DNA from: Bdellovibrionales bacterium
Lineage (GTDB): Bacteria; Bdellovibrionota; Bdellovibrionia; Bdellovibrionales; UBA1609
Reading direction: 5' to 3'
DNA: 64,000 nt
NCBI GenBank assembly: GCA_019637855.1
Contig: JAHBUX010000001.1
Coordinates: 519,337-583,336 of the forward strand
Shown here: positions 14,806 through 23,157 of the stretch, one piece after another
How the letters are laid out: the number at the start of each line of letters is the position of its first letter
Numbering within the stretch: the stretch's first letter is position 1
The notes under the pieces: model-generated
Seen by the model: only the letters and a program-made list of their open reading frames with translations
What the model was told of the DNA's origin: nothing
Database searches by the model: none
Made by a program: the position numbers and the translations under genes

Positions 14806-16428
14806 ATGGCCATTAAGATGGCACCGGATAAATCGCCAAGCCTCTATGATGAGACCATCAATCGTCTGCGTGAACTGCCTTTACCCACCGAGGCAAAACA
14901 GACTAGTTCTCTACATTTTGGACTGATCGTACCGCCTTCACCATTCGTTGTGCCACGGGGCTGGGAGTGGGCTCACTATGCGCCATTCGAAGGCCCTTCT
15001 ATGATCGCCGGCCTTTTGAAAGGCCTTGGCTATAAAGTCACATTGTTGGATCAGCGCGACACCTATGATCCCGAAGACTTGCGTCGCAAAGTGGCCGGCT
15101 TCGATATGATCGGCTTTTCGACCTTTGGTGATTCGTTCAACTACTTGAAGCGCGCCTGCGAGATTATCAAAGAGGAGCGACCCGCTGTGCCCGTCGTGCT
15201 CGGTGGTCCGCTGATTTCGTCACATCCGCTTTTTATTATGGATCATGTAAAGGCCGACTACGCCGTCGTGGGTGAGGGCGAGCTGACGCTGACCGAATTC
15301 ATGGACTGGTACACTAAGAATCAGTTCGCCAAAGACATTGCCTCTATTCACGGGTTGGTATGGCGTGATCCGATCACCGGCGCTTTAAAGCAAAACATGT
15401 CGCGCGGTCAGATGAAAGATCTGGATGCAACCCCGTTTCAGGATTTCTCGGTCTGGGATCGTTTCAAAGACGGAGTGATCCCTGAGATCTACATGAGCTA
15501 CTCGCGCGGCTGCATTGCCAACTGCACATTCTGCTATCGTGCTTTTCCAAAGCTTGCCGCCAAGAGCATCGAGCGGGTGAAGCGTGAAATCGAATATTAC
15601 AAGCAGTACGGCTTCCGCTTTGTTTGGTGGAGCGACTTAACCTTTATCACGGACAAAGACTACGTCCATAAACTGATGGACGGCGCTTGGAATGCCCACG
15701 ATTTCCGTTCCGTGATCTTCTCGCGGGTGACCGGTATCGACGTGCCGGTGCTATCGCACATGCGAGATCGCGGACTGGATCTGGTGCTCTACGGTATGGA
15801 GTCCGTCAGTAAATCGACTTTGAACGGTTATCACAAAGGTATTTCTAAAAACTCCATTGTGGATGCCATCTATATTTCGCGAGAAGCTCAAATTAAAATC
15901 GGTGGCTTGTTCATCATTGGCGCACCGACGGACACGCCAGACAGTATGCAAGAGCTGGTGGATTTTGCGGCCGAGTTCAAAGAGGTCACGCGGGTGAAAT
16001 ACCTATCGGCCATTCCCGGAACTCAGGATTATAAGAAATTTGTGAAAACGGGTGTGATCAAAAGCGAGCTCGAGCACCTGGACTGGCTCTCGCGCGAGCG
16101 TTCCATTGAAGAGGATCTGGATCAGCCTGGTTTCGTGAAGTTTTCGCCGCATTTGAGTTTGGAAGACATGCGCACGATTTACCGCAAGGTAAACGGAGTT
16201 ATTGAAAAACGGCCATATGACTATACCAATCCGCAGAACGTATTTTTGGCTAAAGAAGACGCCAAGTTCTTCAAGCGCCCGGTGTATATGGAAAATTCAA
16301 TCGCTTCGGTAGGCACTAAAATCCTAACTTCGGACGCGGACATCAGTGATTTGAGAGAGGTCGAGCAGCGCTCGATCGAGGACACCAAGCAGCGTCGTCG
16401 CGGCAGTATCGAAGTGGCTGGCAAGTAA
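14806..16428 (+). CDS. B12-binding-domain radical SAM enzyme
   Basis: 540-residue enzyme in two parts. The N-terminal ~180 residues form a cobalamin-binding-like Rossmann domain (GLGYKVTLLDQRD, FDMIGFSTFGDS, VLGGPLISSHP, VVGEGE). The radical SAM barrel follows, with the cluster motif CIANCTFC (Cys236, Cys240, Cys243). Later come a glycine-rich GMESVS and IGAPTDTPD segments typical of this class. Members methylate unactivated carbons or rearrange rings (compare BchE and fortimicin-type enzymes). It is last in a run with two ordinary methyltransferases and converges on the sulfotransferase at 16438 with a 9-base gap. The substrate is unknown. Confidence 0.88.
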   Translation: MAIKMAPDKSPSLYDETINRLRELPLPTEAKQTSSLHFGLIVPPSPFVVPRGWEWAHYAPFEGPSMIAGLLKGLGYKVTLLDQRDTYDPEDLRRKVAGFDMIGFSTFGDSFNYLKRACEIIKEERPAVPVVLGGPLISSHPLFIMDHVKADYAVVGEGELTLTEFMDWYTKNQFAKDIASIHGLVWRDPITGALKQNMSRGQMKDLDATPFQDFSVWDRFKDGVIPEIYMSYSRGCIANCTFCYRAFPKLAAKSIERVKREIEYYKQYGFRFVWWSDLTFITDKDYVHKLMDGAWNAHDFRSVIFSRVTGIDVPVLSHMRDRGLDLVLYGMESVSKSTLNGYHKGISKNSIVDAIYISREAQIKIGGLFIIGAPTDTPDSMQELVDFAAEFKEVTRVKYLSAIPGTQDYKKFVKTGVIKSELEHLDWLSRERSIEEDLDQPGFVKFSPHLSLEDMRTIYRKVNGVIEKRPYDYTNPQNVFLAKEDAKFFKRPVYMENSIASVGTKILTSDADISDLREVEQRSIEDTKQRRRGSIEVAGK

Positions 16429-16437
16429 ATCGGACGT

Positions 16438-17445
16438 CTAACGCCAGCGTAAAGATAGCAGATACGAACGTTTGAGCAGCCGGTAACGGGCATTGCGATC
16501 TTTAAACAAGGCCAAACCTTCTTCTCGCCACATCAATAACTCTTCCTGCGTTCTGTATTTGGCTTGCAGCGCGGGGCTGGGCGTGAAAGTCAGCTCAGCC
16601 TTGTCGCTCTCGAGGCGGTAGCCGTAGTGATGCATGGGCGCGTTGGCGACGCTTTCGATCAAGCGAATGTCTTTGTGGCTAAGATGTTTGCGGTATTTGG
16701 CGCTGTTGTCCTTAAGCACAGGGCGCCCCACGTTTTCCCAAGAGCGGCTTAGTCGCGAAAGTTCACGCGCGGCGGGCTTGTCAAAAAACTTCAATAGGTC
16801 AGAAGAGTAGGGAGTTCCTAGAAAGCCACACACTTCTTTCATCATCGTTTCGGGTTGTTGAATCAAGTCTTCGTAGCGCAGAGTGAACCAGGTGTCTTCT
16901 GGCAGCTGAGACTGCCAGTAAGCCGCTTTATTCTGCTCTTCCGACCAGAGCTTAGCGACAAAATAGGGATGGTAGTGGCAGAAAACCGAACGGCGCGCAC
17001 TAACGGCTACATCGCGAACATCGCGTACAAGATGAATGAACTGTGGCCGTGCATGGTGCTCCAGAATATCGGCCACATGGTTGATCATAAATGTGCTTTT
17101 GCATCCCCAGCGTGCTTTGCCACTATGTTCACGGTACTGCTCGTAAACAGCGGCATACACCGAATATAGATCACGGGATTTGGTTTCATTAAAAATCCGC
17201 TGTTTATTCAAAACCAAGGGCCAGGGCGCAAAGTGCAGATCTACTAGGCGAACGGCGTCATGAATCAAACGGTGGAAATTTTCGTCGTCTTGCAGATTCC
17301 CGTAGCGTGAAAGCACTTTGCTCAGATCACGCATCAAATGTGGCGGATGCGGGATGCTGATATCGTTCAACTCATTGAGCAAAAGACGTAAGAGATTTGA
17401 CCCCGAGCGTTCCGTACCGACGATAAAAAGCGGATTTTCGATCAC
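16438..17445 (-). CDS. PAPS-dependent sulfotransferase
   Basis: Transfers sulfate from PAPS to a hydroxyl or amine. The 5'-phosphosulfate-binding motif is GTERSGSNLL (residues 10-19) and the 3'-phosphate-binding motif is LVRDVRDVAVSARRS near the middle. The GTG at 17445 is chosen because it overlaps the stop of the upstream pentein gene as GTGA and follows AAGGATG; a longer reading to 17505 exists but would overlap that gene by 64 bp. Length 335 residues suits the family. It is the last gene of the minus-strand run pentein-sulfotransferase. Confidence 0.87.
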   Translation of the reverse strand: MIENPLFIVGTERSGSNLLRLLLNELNDISIPHPPHLMRDLSKVLSRYGNLQDDENFHRLIHDAVRLVDLHFAPWPLVLNKQRIFNETKSRDLYSVYAAVYEQYREHSGKARWGCKSTFMINHVADILEHHARPQFIHLVRDVRDVAVSARRSVFCHYHPYFVAKLWSEEQNKAAYWQSQLPEDTWFTLRYEDLIQQPETMMKEVCGFLGTPYSSDLLKFFDKPAARELSRLSRSWENVGRPVLKDNSAKYRKHLSHKDIRLIESVANAPMHHYGYRLESDKAELTFTPSPALQAKYRTQEELLMWREEGLALFKDRNARYRLLKRSYLLSLRWR

Positions 17446-18416
17446 TTCAACATCCTTCTCCCGACGATTCCGGTGGCGCAGGCAAGTCCTCCGGCAGCAT
17501 TGCACAATTGCGAGATTGGAGCTTCCGCAACCACTTTGAGTCCAGCGCTCTCAAGCCACCCGCGCAGATCGGGACAGCCCTTCGCCATCACGATCTTGCC
17601 GTTGTCGACAGTCACAAAGTTCATACCCTGAAGCTGTGTGACTTCAGCACATTCAGGCACGGGCACAATCACGAAACCGCGGCGACGAAGAAGTTGAATA
17701 AGTGGTTTAGGCGCTTTGTCCGTGCGTACGACCGCCAATCGTGGCGCGGGTATTTGTAGAATGCCAAGCAGGTGTTGCACGCCCGCCGGCATGAGCGTCG
17801 CAAGCACTTGCACGCCTTGTGATGCGAAAATTTCTTTAAGCTGGGAGAATGCGGGCTTGTTGGTGCGATTGCCAACGCCGACCAAAACCGTGTGGGGATC
17901 AAGCCATAGGGCATCGGCACCTTCGAAGAGTCCGCGCCCCGCGATAGTCGCGCGCAAAGGGATGCCTTGTGCTGCTAAAGTGACGGCCGCAAATTTTTCT
18001 TCGCCCGCGCGCACGCGACTCGCCATGCGGCCGATCACACAGCCTTCTGGCGTGGCGACAAAGAGATCACGCACAAACATTAGATTGGGCGGCGCCTCAC
18101 GTAGATTTAGTGGCAATAAACTGGGGTCGAGTTCCACGACCTGAATATCGAGCGAGCGATAGATGGCGACCAACGTTTTGTATTCGCGCTCGAGCTGCGG
18201 GCGAGATATAGGACGTAGATGTTGGACTCGTCGAGGGCTAGTGATTTTCGTCAACTCTAAGCGCGGGCGATACAACGCCACGGCCTCAAGCTTGGACCAC
18301 TCGCTATTGACGCCAAAGCCGTTCCAATGGCGTCCTAGTTCCTCGCGTAGCGAGTGCGTGCGTGGCTTCCAGCCGCGGCCTTGATATGCCGAAGTTTTTG
18401 ACCAGTCTTGCTTCAT
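17442..18416 (-). CDS. Pentein-fold guanidine-modifying enzyme (DDAH/amidinotransferase-like)
   Basis: 324-residue member of the arginine deiminase/dimethylarginine dimethylaminohydrolase/amidinotransferase superfamily. Family marks are NLMFVRDLFV (Arg116, Asp117), GLFEGADAL (Glu165, Asp168), GVGNRTN (Arg184), the catalytic-type His215 in QHLLGIL, and a candidate nucleophile Cys313 in GGLACATG. Such enzymes hydrolyse or transfer the guanidino group of arginine-like substrates. The ends overlap both flanking sulfotransferase genes by 4 bp (18413-18416 and 17442-17445), so the three are translationally coupled. Whether it is a hydrolase or an amidinotransferase cannot be decided from sequence. 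Confidence 0.82.
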   Translation of the reverse strand: MKQDWSKTSAYQGRGWKPRTHSLREELGRHWNGFGVNSEWSKLEAVALYRPRLELTKITSPRRVQHLRPISRPQLEREYKTLVAIYRSLDIQVVELDPSLLPLNLREAPPNLMFVRDLFVATPEGCVIGRMASRVRAGEEKFAAVTLAAQGIPLRATIAGRGLFEGADALWLDPHTVLVGVGNRTNKPAFSQLKEIFASQGVQVLATLMPAGVQHLLGILQIPAPRLAVVRTDKAPKPLIQLLRRRGFVIVPVPECAEVTQLQGMNFVTVDNGKIVMAKGCPDLRGWLESAGLKVVAEAPISQLCNAAGGLACATGIVGRRMLK

Positions 18417-19669
18417 ACCAACTCAACCGAGGACGATAGATCATAACCCAGCTGTTGAGCAATGCCCTTCACTTCAGGATGCTCCAGCAAGGGAAGGATC
18501 ACGTCTTCGCGTTGCCGCCAACGCGCAGGCCCAGGAGATTGCGAAGCCATGACCGGTCGTGTACGCAAGGCGTCCACTGGCGTCACGGCGCTCGTCCCCG
18601 CGAAAGCAAAGATAGCTTGAAGTGCGGCCGCCGATTTCTGTGGTGACAGTAAATCCTCACTCTTCACATGCAGCACTTTGGCATCGCCAGTATTTTCAAA
18701 GATATGTTTGTAAGCAGAGCGCCACTGAAAAGCGCATACATCGGGTAGTGGAGCATCGTCGAAATCGCTCCAGCCTGGGGGGAGGTCAAACTTCCACCAG
18801 CGGTCTCCGTAGGCCATCACATCCGAATAGCCGCGGATGGCAAGCTTATGCACAAAATCTAAATTGTGCGAATGGAATGCATTCGACAGCCAGCCGTCCA
18901 TCAGCCCATTGATACTAGCCGCAGGATTTCGCCCTAAGATGACAAAGCGGATCTCAGAAAATGGAAACAGCGTCTTTAACCACGGTAAGCGATAAGCATT
19001 GGTCGACGTCTTTAAGAGCAAAGGCGCGGTCTTCAATGTCTCTGCTGTCGGAGTCTCGCGCGGAGTCGGCAATATGTAAGGAGGTTCTTCCAAGACATAG
19101 CGTGGTATCTCGAGCTGCAGGTTGCGCGATTTTGGCCCGGGCAAGTCGTAGAAGCCGGGCTCAAGGTTTAGCCGCGCTGTTAGATTCAACCATAGCGAGG
19201 TGGCATCTGTCGCATTCCTCGCGTTCGTGCGGATAACGTCGGCAAGGTTCTCCGGATTTAAACCGAGCTCGGGCCATTGTAGCAAAAGACGAGTGGCACA
19301 TTGAGATAAATAGGTACTGTTGATCGCAGCAGGCCTTCGCCCCAAGTCTCTGATAAGAAACTCAAAGATCTGATCACGGGTGTCTATGTCGATCGGTGCG
19401 CGCAGGGCATCGCTCTGCTCTTTGGCGGTTACCCAACCTAAACCATTCACTCGATAGAACGGAGTCTCTTCACCCTGTGGTGCCCAAAAGGCGCCGCTCT
19501 GTGACAGTAAGTGAAACAACAAGCTTGAGCCTGAACGCGAGCTTCCCAGGATCACGATGACCTGTGGAATATCCGAAGCGCTTAGAGACAGACGATCCTC
19601 ATTGAAGAGGCTATTCAAAGCGCGAATTTTCTCACGCAGATTTTGAAGGTCGGTTTTAGCAGGAGTCAC
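18413..19669 (-). CDS. Second sulfotransferase-like protein
   Basis: 418-residue protein with a PAPS-binding-type motif GSSRSGSSLLFHLL near residue 42 and a later RFVILGRNPAASINGLM that corresponds to the 3'-phosphate-binding region. It has a long insert between them, and overall it is larger than and only distantly similar to the sulfotransferase at 16438-17445. It overlaps the pentein gene as ATGA. Two sulfotransferases in one locus suggest two sulfated positions or two substrates. Confidence in the sulfotransferase fold is good; the acceptor is unknown. Confidence 0.8.
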   Translation of the reverse strand: MTPAKTDLQNLREKIRALNSLFNEDRLSLSASDIPQVIVILGSSRSGSSLLFHLLSQSGAFWAPQGEETPFYRVNGLGWVTAKEQSDALRAPIDIDTRDQIFEFLIRDLGRRPAAINSTYLSQCATRLLLQWPELGLNPENLADVIRTNARNATDATSLWLNLTARLNLEPGFYDLPGPKSRNLQLEIPRYVLEEPPYILPTPRETPTAETLKTAPLLLKTSTNAYRLPWLKTLFPFSEIRFVILGRNPAASINGLMDGWLSNAFHSHNLDFVHKLAIRGYSDVMAYGDRWWKFDLPPGWSDFDDAPLPDVCAFQWRSAYKHIFENTGDAKVLHVKSEDLLSPQKSAAALQAIFAFAGTSAVTPVDALRTRPVMASQSPGPARWRQREDVILPLLEHPEVKGIAQQLGYDLSSSVELV

Positions 19670-19738
19670 AAGATAGATCTAGAGGAGGGAAGTCGCCGCC
19701 GCAACCGTTAAAGTTGCGGCAGCTCAAAGACGTAAGGA

Positions 19739-20449
19739 CTAGTGCTTCAAGTACGAAGGTCCATAGGCTTCTACGCATAAAGCGCGAGCTTCTGGAACCT
19801 CGACGCAGTTCAAGCAGCTAACTTCGTACAATTCTTTGCGTATCTGGCTGGCGAGTTCAAGAGCGCGCTTCTGATCAGCTTCAGAGTTGATGAACTGTTC
19901 AAGACCTATGCGGCCAAATTCGCGGTGAACTTTTTCGTCAGCGGCGATCTTAGCATAAGTTTGAGCGATCATTTCGTCAGGGCAAACTTCAGCCATACGA
20001 GCCCACACGCGGTGTGCGCGACCTTCTGCGATGAACTGGTACAAATGAAGAGCCAAACGATCTTCTTTGTCCATTTCTTCGAGAATGCGAGCACCTTTAG
20101 CGGACCCGCCTTCGGCTTCGCGATTCAGCAAAGCTTCGATGTCGATCTGACGACCAGTGATGCGTTCCAGAACTTTAGCAACCATGTCAAAATGGTTGGC
20201 TTCGTCCAAAACTTGGCGGGCCAGCAGCTTAATGGTTTTGCGGTCGCCCGTCGGTGCGACTTCTAGCAGGCGTTGGGCCACTTCAACCATGTTCATGTAC
20301 TCGTTAGCGCAACGGCCAGCGAAGTGCTCGAACAGAGCGTCGGTGGAAGGATTCGATTTAAAGAATGCTTCAACCTGCATTTCCGAGGCTTGAAACAAAG
20401 CTTCGTTACCATTTTCGATCCGGCTGATGAATTCGTGCGTGGACGTCAT
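19739..20449 (-). CDS. Ferritin-like diiron protein
   Basis: Four-helix-bundle protein with a complete set of carboxylate-bridged diiron ligands: Glu50, Glu83/His86 (DEANHFD), Glu142, and Glu172/His175 (DEKVHRE). Such proteins include oxygenases, desaturases and MiaE/PaaA-like hydroxylases. The C-terminal tail adds four cysteines (CLNC, plus one near the end). The start has a strong AAGGAG site. It is the first gene of the minus-strand half of the locus and divergent from cysD, so it may supply a hydroxylation that is then sulfated. An oxygen-scavenging or peroxide-reducing role is the alternative. Confidence 0.83.
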   Translation of the reverse strand: MTSTHEFISRIENGNEALFQASEMQVEAFFKSNPSTDALFEHFAGRCANEYMNMVEVAQRLLEVAPTGDRKTIKLLARQVLDEANHFDMVAKVLERITGRQIDIEALLNREAEGGSAKGARILEEMDKEDRLALHLYQFIAEGRAHRVWARMAEVCPDEMIAQTYAKIAADEKVHREFGRIGLEQFINSEADQKRALELASQIRKELYEVSCLNCVEVPEARALCVEAYGPSYLKH

Positions 20450-20468
20450 GAAGTTCTCCTTGCTTTAG

Positions 20469-20492
20469 ATGGGACGCAAGATATTGTCCCAT
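20469..20492. promoter_or_regulatory. Inverted repeat in the shared diiron/cysD control region
   Basis: ATGGGAC and GTCCCAT form a perfect 7-bp inverted repeat with a 10-base centre, lying between the divergent starts at 20449 and 20530. A weak promoter for the plus strand (TTGCTT at 20460, TATTGT at 20482, 16-base spacer) runs through it. It is a good candidate operator that could switch both halves of the sulfation locus together. Confidence 0.45.
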
Positions 20493-20529
20493 AGTGTTTT
20501 CAAAAAGCAATACGGAGAATTTCAGTGCC

Positions 20530-21339
20530 ATGCATCAGGAAGAGCGACTTCGCCGCTTGGAAAATGAATCTCTGTATGTGATCCGGGAAGCTTACCGCAA
20601 GTTTCCACGCTTGGCTCTTCTGTGGTCTATGGGCAAAGACTCAACAGTGATGCTTTGGTTGGCGCGCAAAGCTTTCTTCGGGCGCGTGCCGTTTCCGGTC
20701 GTCCACATCGACACGAGCTACAAATTTCCGGAGATGGTTAAATATCGAGATGAAAAAGCGCGCGAGTGGGGTTTGGATTTTCAGTTGGGTTCAAACGCTG
20801 CTGCCTTGAAAGCCGGGATGGGCCCCGAAAAAGGCCGATTGCAGTGCTGCAAGGCTTTGAAGACCGATGGATTAAAATCCTATTTAGCGGAGAAAGATTA
20901 CCGTGCGGTGTTCGTGGCCATTCGTCGCGACGAAGAAGGATCACGCGGTAAAGAGCGCGTATTTTCACCGCGCGATGCTCAGGCCAAGTGGGACTATCGC
21001 GAGCAACCGCCGGAGTTGTGGAATCATTATCAGACGGAAGCGCCTCCCGGCAGCCATATCCGCGTGCATCCGATTCTGCACTGGACCGAGCTTGATATGT
21101 GGCTCTACATCAAGCAAGAGAACATTCCTGTTCTCTCCCTGTATTTTGCCAAGAACGGTCAGCGTTATCGGAGTGTCGGCTGTGCTCCTTGCACGGGAGC
21201 GACGCCTTCGAACGCTTCGACTATAGATGAAATTATCGAAGAGCTACGCACCACGCAGGTTTCCGAGCGTGCTGGCCGCGCGCAGGATCATGTGGGTAAG
21301 TACGCCATGCAGAAGCTGCGCGAAGAGGGGTACATGTGA
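20530..21339 (+). CDS. cysD: Sulfate adenylyltransferase subunit 2 (ATP sulfurylase small subunit)
   Basis: 269-residue PAPS-reductase-fold enzyme that makes adenylyl sulfate with CysN. Marks are the PP-loop-like LWSMGKDST, HIDTSYKFPEM, RRDEEGSRGKER and the tail motif YRSVGCAPCTG. The ATG at 20530 (MHQEERLRRLENES) is preferred over a GTG at 20494 because a GGAGAA motif precedes it and family N-termini align there. It overlaps the CysN-CysC gene as GTGA. With no reductase genes beside it, its product is likely used for sulfation. Confidence 0.93.
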   Translation: MHQEERLRRLENESLYVIREAYRKFPRLALLWSMGKDSTVMLWLARKAFFGRVPFPVVHIDTSYKFPEMVKYRDEKAREWGLDFQLGSNAAALKAGMGPEKGRLQCCKALKTDGLKSYLAEKDYRAVFVAIRRDEEGSRGKERVFSPRDAQAKWDYREQPPELWNHYQTEAPPGSHIRVHPILHWTELDMWLYIKQENIPVLSLYFAKNGQRYRSVGCAPCTGATPSNASTIDEIIEELRTTQVSERAGRAQDHVGKYAMQKLREEGYM

Positions 21340-23156
21340 AGCGAGCTCTGCGTGTGGCGGTGGCCGGGCATGTGGATCATGGCAAGAGCACGGTGATTGG
21401 TCGTTTGCTCAGTGACACTGGTCAGGTGCGCGAAGATCGCTTCGATAAAGTAAAATCGATGTGCGAGAGCTCGGGTCGCCGCTTTGAGTTCGCATTTTTA
21501 CTCGATGCCCTTGAAGAAGAGCAGCAGCAGGGAATCACTATCGATGTGACCGAGGTGCCATGGCTGCACGATGGCCGTGAATATACGATCATCGATACGC
21601 CGGGACATCGCGAGTTTTTGAAAAACATGGTGGGCGGAGCCTCACGGGCGGACGCAGCGGTGTTGGTGGTTGATGTCTTGGAAGGACTGAAGGTTCAGTT
21701 TCAACGCCAAGTTGCAGTTATGGGTCTGCTCGGCATTCCTAAGATCCTTGTAGTCGTAAATAAAATGGATTTGGTGGATTGGTCTGAAACCGAATATCTG
21801 CGGAGAGAGTCCGAGATTGAACGACTGTTTATGCAAGCGGGCTTACCTTTGCCGCAGACCGTTCCGGTTGGAGCTTGGGCGGGCGCCAATATCGTTCAGG
21901 GTGCGACTGACGTGATGCCCTGGTATCGAGGTCCTACGCTGGCGCAGGCGTTAAGCGATTTGCCGCCCGCCGTGGATCGGGTAGAAGTGCCGCTGCGATT
22001 CCCTTTGCAAGACGTGTACAAATTTGACGACAAGCGCATTTATGTTGGTCGTGTAGAGTCGGGTCGTCTGCGTGTGGGTGATCGCCTGCGCTTCTTGCCT
22101 TCGGGTCGCGAAAGCGTAGTCAAGAGCATTGAGGAATTCAACTATCCTGAGGCCGAACCCGGTGACTCCATCGGAGTGACTTTGGAAGACCCTTTGTTTT
22201 TAGAGCGAGGCGAATTGGGTTTTCACCTTTCGAGCACACCGCGGGTCTCCCGCTCGATCACGGCGGATCTATTTTGGTTGGCTCCAACATCGCTCACCGT
22301 GGGGAAAAAATTTGCTTTCCGGTGCGCCAATTCGGAACTCAATGCCCAGGTTGAGGCCATTGAGAGCGTACTTGATCCCGAAACGCTGACGCAGAAGCCA
22401 GGTAATTCTTTGGAGGTCGGCTCGATCGGCCGTATCCGCCTGAGTCTAGATAAGCCTCTGGCACATGACTTCTTTAAGGAGAACGAAGCTACTGGTCGCT
22501 TTGTTTTAATCGAGGACTATCGTGTGGCCGGGGGCGGGCGTATTCTCTCGGACAAGCGCGCCTATCTCTCTACCGAGTTAAGCGAGGTGACACGCGAGGA
22601 GCGCACGGCCAAATTTGGCCATCGCGGTCTTGTGGTGTGGACAACTGGACTTTCCGGCGCCGGAAAGTCGACGCTCACTCGTCAGCTTGAGCGCCGGTTA
22701 TTCAGTATGGGCGTGAACACTTACGTTTTGGATGGCGACAATATCCGCCAGGGCTTGTGTAGTGATCTTGGCTTTTCGGATACCGAACGCTCCGAGAACA
22801 TTCGTCGTGTGGCCGAAGTGGCCAAATTGTTCGCTGAGTCAGGAACCGTGGTATTGACGGCGTTTCTTTCGCCCTTTGAAGAAGATCGCGCGCGTGCACG
22901 TGACATCATCGGTGTGGATCGCTTTGTGGAAGTCTTTGTGGATTGCCCGATTGAAGAGTGCGAAAAACGCGATCCGAAAAAACTTTACCAGCGCGCACGC
23001 CAGGGTGAAGTCACGCATTTCACCGGTCTAAGCTCGCGCTATGAGCGACCGCAGAGTCCAGATGTGCACTTACGCACTGATAAGCTGCAGCCGGCAGAGG
23101 CCGTCGATCGCATGATGGAATTTCTGCAGCCGATCTTGAAGACGTGCAAACAGTAA
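21336..23156 (+). CDS. cysNC: Bifunctional sulfate adenylyltransferase GTPase subunit / APS kinase
   Basis: 606-residue CysN-CysC fusion that activates sulfate to PAPS. The EF-Tu-like GTPase half has GHVDHGKST (residues 11-19), DTPGHREFLKNM and NKMDLVDW. The barrel domains run to about residue 420. The APS-kinase half has a P-loop GLSGAGKST (about 437-445), then LDGDNIRQGLCSDLGFS. It starts at a GTG inside the cysD stop (GTGA). It ends 1 base from the convergent ddl gene. PAPS is the co-substrate for both sulfotransferases upstream. Confidence 0.95.
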   Translation: MKRALRVAVAGHVDHGKSTVIGRLLSDTGQVREDRFDKVKSMCESSGRRFEFAFLLDALEEEQQQGITIDVTEVPWLHDGREYTIIDTPGHREFLKNMVGGASRADAAVLVVDVLEGLKVQFQRQVAVMGLLGIPKILVVVNKMDLVDWSETEYLRRESEIERLFMQAGLPLPQTVPVGAWAGANIVQGATDVMPWYRGPTLAQALSDLPPAVDRVEVPLRFPLQDVYKFDDKRIYVGRVESGRLRVGDRLRFLPSGRESVVKSIEEFNYPEAEPGDSIGVTLEDPLFLERGELGFHLSSTPRVSRSITADLFWLAPTSLTVGKKFAFRCANSELNAQVEAIESVLDPETLTQKPGNSLEVGSIGRIRLSLDKPLAHDFFKENEATGRFVLIEDYRVAGGGRILSDKRAYLSTELSEVTREERTAKFGHRGLVVWTTGLSGAGKSTLTRQLERRLFSMGVNTYVLDGDNIRQGLCSDLGFSDTERSENIRRVAEVAKLFAESGTVVLTAFLSPFEEDRARARDIIGVDRFVEVFVDCPIEECEKRDPKKLYQRARQGEVTHFTGLSSRYERPQSPDVHLRTDKLQPAEAVDRMMEFLQPILKTCKQ

Positions 23157-23157
23157 A

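Noticed and set aside
13301-23156. Saxitoxin cluster
   Set aside because: The enzyme classes are reminiscent, but no SxtA-type PKS, cyclising enzyme or Rieske oxygenase is present.
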